Assembly (NCBI GenBank): GCA_000708835.1
Contig: DF237050.1
Location: forward strand, 119,919-183,918
Length of the DNA stretch: 64,000 nucleotides
Reading direction: 5' to 3'
Origin: Klebsormidium nitens
Lineage: Eukaryota; Streptophyta; Klebsormidiophyceae; Klebsormidiales; Klebsormidiaceae
A program made the position numbers and the translations under genes. Below, in pieces: positions 34,801-44,600 of this stretch. Below the pieces are notes generated by a model. That model was not told the origin of the DNA and did not search any database. It saw only the letters and a program-made list of their open reading frames with translations. The first letter of the stretch is position 1. Every line of letters begins with the position of its first letter.

Positions 34801-37800
34801 CGGACAACCGGCAGGCGGTGAAGGACGCGCTGGCGGCGCTGCGTGCGTGGAGTGCTGATGAGGACGGACCGTTTAAGCTGGTGATTCCGCTGGAGCACCA
34901 GTACAGCAGCAGGAGCCTCTCGTTCAACGGACTCAAGGGGCCGGACATTGCGACGGTGGACATCCTATGCCAGGCCGCCAAGGTGAGGACAATGTAAAAT
35001 TACTCACAGATATTGCTTTGTTGACATGTTGCTGCGCTCAGAATCTTGGAGTGGTCCAAAGAGAGTTCCGGGCTGCAGAGGCGGCGGTAATAGCAAGAAA
35101 AGAAGTACCAGAGCCGATCATACTGATAAAAGTCTCGTAGTCACCATTCGCTGCTTTCCTCACTGGATTGGAGAAAGCCAACCCGGCTGTCGATGTCTGC
35201 TCAGTTCCTGAAAGGGTTTCAGGGTCGCTGTTTTTGGTTGTTAGGTTTTAACTGTTTGCTTTCGATCTCGCTTCATCTGGTATGTTTGCAGAGTTGGACG
35301 CAGCAGAGGACTTTATAAAGAGCAAGGTGATTGAAATCAATCTATCGGTCGGGCACGGCTGAGCGACTCAAGAAGCTCTCTTCAGCGGGGTTTTCCACGA
35401 GCCGAAGCTTAGTATTGTTGGTGCGACTCGTCGCATCATGAAAGCTTGCGGCTGGCCCAGTTTTTTGGGTATGTAAGTGGAAAATGATTTGAAAGGGGTT
35501 CTCAAACCGAGCCTTGCAGATTGCGGACCGGCCGCCGTTCCACTTCTTCCTGGGCATGCTCAAGATGTCGGAGTCTGGCCCGGAGGACTACGACGACGAC
35601 GACTGGGACACCACGCTGGAGCTGACGGACATCATCGCGCCGTCCGGGGAAACCGTGCGCTACTCCAAGCTCGAGTGCGACGAGGACGGTAAGGGGCACA
35701 ACGTCCGACGAACGTTGCGGCCCGGGTGCCAGGATCCTAAAATGGCCAAAACTAACTTCAGAAGTTTCTGACAAGAATCCTGTCATGCACACAGCCAATT
35801 TGTGAAGATGCATTCAGGAGCACGTAGGTATGAGGCGGAAAGCGGCCTTTGAAGCACTCTCACCTGCGGCCCCACCTATCAGTCAATTGCTGGTTTAGAG
35901 GGAGTTAAGAATGTCAATCGACAAGGCGGAGATGCCTCTCGAATTAAGAGAGGCTTCAGCTTTGCAAGAGAGGGTGTCGATAGGAGCGCTGTTTTTGATT
36001 GATGCAATCCTGCATTGCGGATTGGGGCAGGGAGCTTTGCACTCGTCGATTGAGTCGACCGTTGCTGCTGAGGACTCCTCAAGCACGCCGTCCCGTGCGT
36101 CAACGTTCAAAAGGATGAGTTATAGCACGTCTGCTTGTGGCAGGAGGGTGTTAGTAATTAGACGTTTCTAAACATGATTTAGAACTGCGAGATCCCATTT
36201 CTGACCCGCCTAGGCGACAAAGAGCAGTTGCCCCTTTTGCCGAAGTCTGGAGGTCCTGGCCGATCCTATGTAACGTGGGTTTTCTGATGAAGCATTTGCC
36301 AAATTTCCTAAGCTTATGGCCATACACCGTCAACACCGTGGCTGCAGAGCTGCTGCCGGAGGGCGCTCTGGACGACCATGACTGGGACCACGAGCGGAGT
36401 AACGACACCGGGAACGAGGGCGTCACCGTTGAGCGCTGGTACCGCCACGCGGCGCTCATCGTGTGGCCGCACTCCAAGCACTGGGAGGTGGCGTGCACCA
36501 GCAATATCGGGAAAGCAATCAAGGTAACGACATGCGGTAGTCGTCGGTAGACGCTCCCGGCCTAGGTTTCCACTTTGTTTGTCTCTGGTCTGCACGCTTT
36601 TGCGGAGGGTGAACAACGTGACAAATCGCCGGAACCTCATCAAAGACGCTCCGTGTGGAGCGATTTGCTATGGAAGTTTGCATTTCGATGCCCTTGCGCT
36701 AGAAGTGCAATACTGCTGGCTGCCAATTGTGACAATTGCGCTCTCTCAACCAGTCGGTCTGCGGAAATATCAGCCTTTTCGAGAGCCTGCGCAGCTTGAG
36801 GCGCAGTAGACGCTGCACCACAAAACACAATCGGCAGCGGTCTTCTGCCCAGATTGGTCCTGGCCCATAATGGCTTGAACGTTTTTTTTCTACGATTCGC
36901 AGGAAGCGTCCGAGCTGGCGGCAACCGCCAAGCAGGTACGGGAGACCCTGGAGGCGACGCTGGGCGACAACGGGCGGCTGTCGCGCGGCGAGGCCGGGCT
37001 GGTAACGGAGCTCGTGTTCGAGCACGGCCAGGTGCACGTGCTCGCGGAGCTGCGGCGCGCGCTGCAAACAATCTGCAAGTACGGGGGCAAGCTGACCCCA
37101 GCGCAGGCGCAGACGCTGACGAAGCTGCTGCTCAAGCACGGCGACGTGGACATGGCCAGGGTGAGGGGTGCGGCCGCAAACATAGCAAGGAACCACGTTT
37201 GTCCTCTGGTCGTGTGTTGGCGGCTTGTAGATTTGTCCGTAATTGGTTCTTGTCCGTCGTTAACGAGATTTCAAGCGCCAGTGTCCGATAAAGGTGATCG
37301 TAAGAGCTCTTCGTCCCTGCGTGTGTAAATCAGGGCGGTCGTTTAGCGAGTCTCGACAGAACATTGTCCTGGCTGCAGGACTCAATTATCGACGAAACGA
37401 GTCCCTAATTGCGCGTTTGTACCTCTGAATATAGGCGAGACACTCCATAGTCAGCCAAAGCAAACCGTTTGGTTCTGTGTGCCGCAGACCCTGGTCATTC
37501 ACTGCCCGTCCCCGGCGGACGGCCTCGTGGTGCCGGCTCTGGCGTCCCGCTTCAGCTGGGCGGTCCTGCAGCCCGACATCCTGGCTCTGCTCACCCGCAA
37601 GTGCGACACCGCCAGCCTGACCGACTGCCTCAAGCTGCTGCTGCGCATCGCGCCCAAGCCACCCGAAAGCGACGCACCACCCCCCCAGGCTGGAGCCTCC
37701 GGTGAGGCGTCGGGGTATGAGCCGTCAGCGTCGGAAGGAGAGTCTACTGTCGAAGCAGGGGGCGTGAAAACGGAAGAGAGGAGAGAGCGGGCGGTCGAGG

Positions 37801-39633
37801 GCCGGGGCTCGAGACCAGCAGCGATCGTGCAGTTCGGTTTGGGGGTTGGCACGTCTGGCCGGGCCCTATTAGAACCTGCAGCCGGGGCAAGAGATGGAGT
37901 CAGCCAAGTGCTGGGGGGGACGGCGCAGGTCGAGGGCAACGGAAGGAGCGCGTCCACGGCGGAACCAAGTGGGAATGTGACCGGAACGGCCGAGCCGGCG
38001 GAATTCGTGCCGCCCCGGAAGCCGACCAAGGATGAGCAGGCTCGAGAGGAGTTGTGCCGGAGCGCGATAGCGATCGTGGTGGACAAAGTTGTCACCAAAG
38101 CGTCCGGCACCAACAACTTTTATCCAGGCTACTTCCCCAACTGCAGTCTCAACAGCCAAAGTATGCCCCCTTTTGTGCGCCTGATCGAACGTTTTGGCAC
38201 GGAGCCGTTTGCCCCCGCGACGGACGCCCTCGTACGGAACAAGGTCGAGTCTTCGCTGCAGACGGCGGCCGAGCTGCTGTGGGACTTCGTCCGGGTGGGC
38301 CATGCAAAACGGCCAAAGGGATCCCCCCCGGATCTGTCTCCCCCGGCCCTGGCTTTCTGCCGTCAATTCGCCGCGGAATTGGCGAGCAAGCTCATCAAAG
38401 AAGCGGACCCACCGCCGGAGAATCGGCTGTACCAAGTGGCGTATGTCACCCCTCCTCGTAGCTCGGAGTTTGTCGCACTTTTCCTGAAGACGCTCCACTC
38501 TCTCCAAGTCGATCAGGAGGTTATGGATCCGGTCGTTGCTCACCTGCTTGCGACTCCCAATGCGCACCCCATCGACCGTTGTCTCCTTCACGCCCTCAAA
38601 GAGCTCGTTGCGTGGTTTGGGGAAGGGCCAATGAACGTTCAGTGGTTTGCGGAGCTGCTGGGGGGGTGTCTGGGAACGCTGGAGAGCGCCTGTGCTGAGC
38701 CGCCCCCCGAGCCGAGAAACTGGGCACTGCCAGCGACGTGGGGCTGCGTGTGCGAGTGTTGTCCTACACTGCTCGACTTCTGCCACGACCCAGAACGGAC
38801 AAAATGGACGTATCCGAAGACCAGTGATCATACCCGGAACCACCTGAGGCAGATCATTGAAAGGTGAGCCGAGTCTTCGTACTGTGTGCCCTTTTAAGCT
38901 AACTGCTCGGTTCTTCAAAGAGTCTTTGGGGAAGCGCTTGGAGCAATTTTCATCCAAAAGAACAGCCCTCTTTCCGCTAAAGCATCAGCGACGTCCTTCG
39001 TCATCTTCCGTTGCTCGACATCCTCATACCCCTGTACAAAGCTTGAATCCTAAGCGGTAAGCTTTTCTCAGCGTTTCCCATCAGCATCTCCACATTTCAA
39101 CCCTACCAAGGTGGTAGCTTGTCGTAGCAGGCCTTGGTCGAACTTCTTTAGCGAGTACCGAGGCTCAATCTGAAGCGCTATTTGACCTGCGCGAGCGCGG
39201 CCACTGAAACTCGTTTTGCGGTTGTCATTTGTGATAGATTGTCAGGATCTACGACGGAAGTCCCCAATTCTAATGTGCATGACTAAGATATGCCCTTAAA
39301 CATTGCGCAGATGCCAGAAGAATTTGAGACTTTGTGAAGACAGTGACGTTTTTCTACAATCAAGGTTCAGGTTGATTGATTGAGCGCTCCCCCTGCAGGA
39401 ATGGCTTGCCCGTGAAGGCAGTGGCTAAGGAGCCGGTTTCGGAGATGTCGCCCCTTCTTCTCATCAAGGAGGGATCTGAAGGAAAGAGCCACGAGGCAGA
39501 GCTGGCGGTGCTGGCCACGAGAATAGAGAAATACGAAAAGGACAAGAATGTCCTCGCTGAATTGTCAGCCCTTCGGTTACAAGTCCAAGGTGAAGCAAAG
39601 TCCAAAGACGATCAGACTATACACCGTGCCTAG
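31894..39633 (+). CDS. Large 2-oxoglutarate/Fe(II) dioxygenase (prolyl 4-hydroxylase-like fold) with acidic N-terminus
   Basis: Exons 31894-32147, 32948-33160, 33812-34092, 34612-34982, 35520-35688, 36348-36523, 36903-37160, 37488-38863 and 39399-39633 give 1110 residues; all phases close. Exon 1 reads through to taa at 32149 only if unspliced; a gtaagg donor at 32148 joins it to the second exon (GSEGPCTEEEYREELL). The dioxygenase core runs from about residue 90 to 420. Fe ligands are the QHRD pair His226/Asp228 (SFFTQHRD) and probably His284 in DREHEILPVKSGHR, with Arg294 as 2-oxoglutarate ligand. GELIVRH follows LSVVLPSAHKGG as in the family. The later exons (about 690 residues) are mostly helical with no domain I can name; one 1376-bp exon contains a Ser/Gly/Pro-rich insert. 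The end reads LAVLATRIEKYEKDK, as in large algal and fungal relatives. The substrate is unknown. Confidence 0.85.
32547..32581. repeat. Perfect 14-bp inverted repeat (hairpin) in intron 1 of the dioxygenase gene
   Basis: AGTGATGGGCTTTT at 32547-32560 is followed by a 7-base spacer (ttttgac) and its exact reverse complement at 32568-32581. The sequence can fold into a short hairpin in RNA of either strand. Confidence 0.85.
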
Positions 39634-39846
39634 CTTGAAATCAAAAGCTTGTGGCTACTAATCAGACAATACTGACATTGAGAGTCCCGCTGGATACAAC
39701 CAGGGCGCGGTGACTTGAAAGGGATGCACAGACTGCACAGACAAACCTCAACGGTCCGCACATCAGCTAGGTTATGTAGCTTGACTGAGGCAATGCATAA
39801 GACGCGCAATGAACACTCCCGTTTCTCGCGGCAGCAAATCTGCTCT

Positions 39847-39926
39847 TTCGGATTGAATCCGGTGGTGCACCCCCCCGGGCCCTGTTTCGGATTGAATCCG
39901 ATTGTGCACCCCCTCGCGGGCCTTGA
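39847..39926. repeat. Imperfect tandem duplication of ~39 bp containing the palindrome CGGATTGAATCCG
   Basis: ttcggattgaatccg occurs at 39847-39861 and again at 39886-39900. Each copy is followed by a related GC-rich block (gtggtgcacccccc and attgtgcaccccct). The shared 13-mer is a near-perfect palindrome. A partial further copy (cggattcggattgaaa) is seen near 40548. Confidence 0.8.
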
Positions 39927-40272
39927 TTCAGTCAAGTATACACACCAACTGTTCCATAAACATGGCTTCGATGAGACTGTTTCGCACGTATGCAGCTGAA
40001 GCTTTGATTCGCAAGTTAGGGCTGCTTCCGACCGTCCCAGCTCAGTCAGAGCACGGTCCTGATATCGAAAGTCTGTCATTCTGTCTGAAGAAACGTATAT
40101 GCACCGGCACACCCGGGCAACCCGGCGTGGAAATTTGTTGACAAAGTGCATTCGAGTATTGCGCATATGTGTGGCATTTCAACCTATACGTTGCTGGGGC
40201 CGAAATCGTACATGCATGATCGGTGCAGCGGGCCACGATCGATTCCGATCGACGTAGTGAACAATAACAGCC

Positions 40273-40379
40273 AGTGAACAGTAACGGAGACGGGTAGGGT
40301 TAGTTAGGGGGTTAGGGTGCGGAGCGGGTGTTTCTTTAGGTTAGGGTTTTTAGTAAACCCAAAATGCTTACTGTTCACT
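40273..40379. repeat. Telomere-like TTAGGG/TTTAGGG cluster between 12-bp inverted repeats
   Basis: Degenerate telomere-type words (tagggttagttaggg, gttaggg, ttaggttaggg, and taaaccc in the opposite sense) fill about 40294-40360. They are bracketed by agtgaacagtaa (40273-40284) and its exact reverse complement ttactgttcact (40368-40379). Confidence 0.7.
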
Positions 40380-40971
40380 ATATTGAGAAATACCCACGAT
40401 CGAGGTCCTGACGCCAGCTCTAGCGGCAGATATTGCATCTAAAACTAAATGCACATGGTCGGGACTTGTTTGTCGTCGGGCCATGGTTGCATGCCCACAT
40501 GATCAACAGTTACTATTGAGGATTGTGGATCGTTTGCGGGCCGGCCGGATTCGGATTGAAAAATAAGGAGACCCGGCCGCCGCGCGTACATCAACTAGGC
40601 ATGCATAGCGCCTATAAACGTAGCGCTTTGACGACATATCCCGGCAACGCTTATGCATGAGGTAATTCCGACGCACTAATCAACCCTGCTGAGGCGGCTT
40701 CAACAATTGCGGACGAGTGAACGAACCGCCAGAGTCACTAAGATATGCCCGTGCAAAGCGATATGGATCCGTCGAAACGGGTTTACGGTGTGCGATCAAG
40801 TGCGGGGCTCCGCGAAGCAGAATTTGATAGGATGTTTTGGACCAGTCGGTGTACGTTAGCACAGACTAGCAGGCGCCTTTGTGGATTGCTCAGTTCCGTC
40901 TCTTTGAGCCCGTCGGCGCGGGGCAAGGGGAACCAACCAACAAGGGAACTTGGTTGAGTTGGAGAATCCAT

Positions 40972-43672
40972 TCAGAAAGTGAGGCGCTCTGTCGTCGTGG
41001 ACACGACCTTGAGCTTGTCCGTAAGGGCATTGGGGTCTGCAAAGTTGTGCGTTTCGGACCCTAGGCCCCTCTGTGCTAGCGCCTCAAACGACTCCTCCCG
41101 CTGCGTGTACTCCCGGATGACTGACACTGGGCATATGCTCTTCTCGCCCTCTTTCGGTTGGAAGGGGCAGTATATGCGAGCGTCTCGTAACCGGAACCGT
41201 GCTCCGTCAACTCTCATCTGCGGCCAGAACGGTTTGCATTTGGGCTGCAGGTTGCAAGGGACTAGGAGCAAACCTCTTCCTTGGACCGAAGGGAGCTCGA
41301 AGGAACTCGCGAAATCGGAGGACGGGCTTCCAAAAATGGCCAGCAATGTTGATGGAGACTCTAAGACGTTGAGAGTGACAAGGCTTTGTATGATCCAAAA
41401 GCAGAACGAGCCTGAGCCTTTTTAACAGATTCGAAGCAAGATAGTGTGCTTTCATATGAATCCCATAAGCTTTGGAGATACGGTGCTGTCAGTCGAACTT
41501 ATCACTTGCGGAATAAGGTTTTGCAATGCCAGCAATCCCGTCGCTTCCAGAAGAACCTTGCAAGAAATTTCCTCCACTGCAGACGCAAGAATCAATGGGA
41601 AACGGGCTTACAAAGACGAGCGACCAGTCGGCTTACCCAGAACCGCAGCAGCACGAACCAGCAGCACGGCATCACGCGCACCTTGGCCGTGAGCAGCGTC
41701 ACCCCGTTGTCGGCAAGCTCGTCCTCATACAGCACAACCTGGGGGGTGACGAAGCATCAAAGGCAAATCGCCAAACCTAGGACGCATTCTCAGAATAGCT
41801 GACACCCCTTTGTTCCATGACCTGGACAGGTATGAGAAGGTCGAACTTCTTTGCTTGTGAAGGGAGGGCCATGCACACACCCAGAACAATGTGCATAAGA
41901 CGTTGACTCATGTCAACCAACCGAAGAGAGGCGGACTTAGTGCAATCCGTGCTACATGTCGTACTTGAACCCGAAGTGGGGAACAAGGAGGAGAGACGGA
42001 AGTCACGCCCACGTATTGGCCGCAGCTGACTCACCTCGTCGTAAAAGAGAATGGGGTCTCGGGCCATCAGGAGCTCAAGATCGATGCTGCCCTCAAAAGG
42101 CTCCCATCGAACGCTCAGCGCAGAAGAAGCCCCTTCGGAGGGCCTCGACCTTTCCCCGCCAGATGAACCCTCTTTGCTAACGGCAGGTCTTGCGCCTCCC
42201 TCGCTGGACGAAGCTGTGTTCCCTTCACGTGATCCGGCTTTTGTACCCCCCGCCTCTAAGCTCTGCTTGATATCCACTGCGCCACTACTTGGACTCTCCG
42301 GAGGAAGACTTTCGGTGCCATTCCTGTCCGTTTTGCTCCTTGGATTTTGTCCAATAGGGTCAGCGGGTCTGGTGGGCCCAGGGGGGTAACGCCTCAAGCT
42401 GCCGCAGTAGGGAGTGGTGAAGGTATAGTCATATTCCAGGAAAATCTTGGCCTCAGGGTTGCTGCACAACAACAGGCTTGGAGTGAGCCCTGCGAAACAG
42501 CCATTCTTCAGGTCAAAGCACGTCCTTGCTAAAAACATGATTGAAAGTCGAGTCAGAATCTGTCTATGTGATTGGAGTGAGCTCCAGCGCAGTCAAATAA
42601 GATGAGTTCGGAAGTCATTAAGGTTATACTTAGACTTTGGGTCAATCTTCAAGAAGGGCTCAACTTTTCACTATGACACATGTCTGGCACTCACCAAGCA
42701 GACTCTAAAATGGTCAAGATACTTTTTCCGATCACAACACCAAGCCCCAGGTTCAATTAAAGCAATGAATGAGTGGTCGTGCTCACCTCTTCTTACTCCA
42801 GTGCTTGGCTGCGGGGATGGGCACAGGCGGCAAAGCCTCTGCGCACCACCCATGGAGAGCATCAAGCGCATTGAAGTTGAGGCAGACACCTGTTTCTTCA
42901 TGAACAAGTTCCAGCCAACTTCCCCCAAAGACCATCTCGGGAAGGTGCCGGGTGCCAAGAGTCTCCTCCCATCTGGACACAAAAGAGCAGAACGGGGACA
43001 TCTGATTCTTGTACTCTCAGCTTAGGAGGAATGTAACTGAGAGATTCAAACAAAAGATTCTTCCGCTCCACATTGACCTCCCTGGAGGCCAATTGCGATT
43101 CGCCTTCCGCTTTTCTTCGTCAAGAAGCTTGCCAGAAATCCACTTAAAAAGTCTGAGCGATGGTTTTCACTGTCCCGCTCTACCCACGGTGGCCATCAAG
43201 GTGGTGAAGACTGCAAGCTGGTGGCACCAAGCCAAGATGATAATCAAAACAGGAACTGAAAAACTGGGAATATAACCTTGCAATGATACTCTTGTTGCGG
43301 CTGGAACACAATCTGATTTGGGCTTCCATTCTGCCCCTTAGTGTGGACATTCGGTTTTCCGAACCTTCCACAGCTCCCAAGCACCCCACCTTCTCAAGCT
43401 TTTCGTGATGAAAGTCTGACTCACATCTCGATCTCTCTTGCATTGAGAATTGGTCGCTTCTGTGTCTCTATTCTCCATCCGGCAATTCTCACGCCACAGC
43501 GGTCCTCTTCCAATTCCTCCCCCCCAGCATCAACCAGTGCTTTCAATGGCGAGGTATCTGCAGTGGCCCCGTATGAAGCCCCAGGGACTGCCGGCAACGC
43601 AGGCGCAGGCTTTGTGCTGTTCCTCTCGCTCCAAGGTGCAATTGCATCCTCGTGACGGGGCCTATGCGCCAT
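40972..43672 (-). CDS. TIP41: TIP41-like protein (PP2A phosphatase regulator)
   Basis: Minus-strand exons 43672-43425, 42972-42787, 42461-42035, 41738-41637 and 41217-40972 give 402 residues with matching phases. Family landmarks occur in order: GVRIAGWRIETQKRPILNAREIE, split across its exon end; HLPEMVFGGSWLEL; FNALDALHGW; EYDYTFTTPYCGSL; DPILFYDE|VVLYEDELADNG; KVRVMPCCWFVLLRFW; MRVDGARFRLRDARIY; REYTQREESFEALAQRG; and FADPNALTDKL near the end. TIP41 binds PP2A-type phosphatases together with TAP42/TAP46 and acts in TOR signalling in the cytosol. The plant protein is usually about 280 residues. The extra length here is an N-terminal extension of roughly 55 residues and a Ser/Gly/Glu-rich insert of about 100 residues in exon 3 between TTPYCGSL and the IDLELL helix. 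No key motif is missing. Confidence 0.92.
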
Positions 43673-44600
43673 GCTTTATGTCTCAATGCAGCTGCCAGAA
43701 AAATCAACCTGTGAACCAACTTATTAGTACAAACACAAGAAAATTGCGACCTCTTGCCAGGAGAGGGCAAGCGCAACAGGAAAGAAAGTGAAGGACGGAG
43801 TGGCACTGGCACTGCCAGCAGCTCCTTCCTTTCTGCCTTGAGAAGTTGGAGTCACACCTTGCTTTAATTGGCAGCCTGTTTTTGGCGGCTTGCAGGTTAG
43901 CAAGCGTAACCGACTAACGTAGGTATTATTATACGATTGTTTCTTCTCGAGCTGCTAGGTAATCGAAATTGAAAACCCTCACGGGTTAAGAAACGGGTTT
44001 GCAAAGGAAAAGGGATGCCAGTTGTCCGCGATGGAAAATTGGGGCCACAGATCAGCTCCAGATCGTTGCTAGAATCGTATCCAGGGCAGATTTCGTCTTG
44101 TCTCCTTCCTTCCCTTACAATCCTAATAGCATCTGGGTGAAGGCTAAGGCGCAGCCTGCATGCACACAGGCCAGAAAGCAAGGAGCGATTTCTGATATTG
44201 GAGACGGAATCTGGTGGCCGCAGGCAAAAAACAGAGGAAGCGAAACAAAGCACCACCGATGCAACTCAAGCAAGTGTCAGAGCACACATTCCGCCCTTTA
44301 TAATGGTGCACTAGGAATGGGCGATCTGAGTTGGCGATTGCAAGCTGGGAGTGTAGGAATGGGACACAAATCGTGTTTTTCCGGCACATTCCAGCTACTG
44401 TGACACCTCAGCATTGCAGCCAGGCATTTTGGCATCTTGGCTGACCGCTGCATCACCACTCCCAGGATGCTTCTAATGCAGAGTCTGCTATAGAACTGGT
44501 TGGGCAATGCCGTTGGCTAATTGACGCTCCACCAGCAAATGGCACGATCAACTTGAAGCAAGTTCAATTTTGGGCCGTAAGTTCTCCTTTGTTTCTAGCA
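43673..44600. other. Divergent spacer between TIP41 and coiled-coil genes
   Basis: About 0.9 kb lies between the divergent starts. A TATA-like ttataat occurs near 44298, 300 bp before the + strand ATG, but its role is uncertain. No coding content is supported. Confidence 0.5.

Larger units (their letters stand above)
39634..40971. other. Convergent intergenic spacer with short repeats
   Basis: This 1.3 kb lies between the dioxygenase and TIP41 stops. It holds a 39-bp imperfect tandem duplication (39847-39926) and telomere-like repeats flanked by an inverted repeat (40273-40379). No gene is supported. Confidence 0.65.

Noticed and set aside
35042-35086. In-frame 45-bp candidate cassette exon (NLGVVQREFRAAEAA) in the dioxygenase gene
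   Set aside because: Acceptor and donor exist, but the family sequence continues directly from CQAAK to IADRPPFHFF without an insert.
37499-38957. Minus-strand frames of 205 and 362 codons opposite the large dioxygenase exon
   Set aside because: There is no family motif, and the plus frame is continuous with conserved dioxygenase exons.
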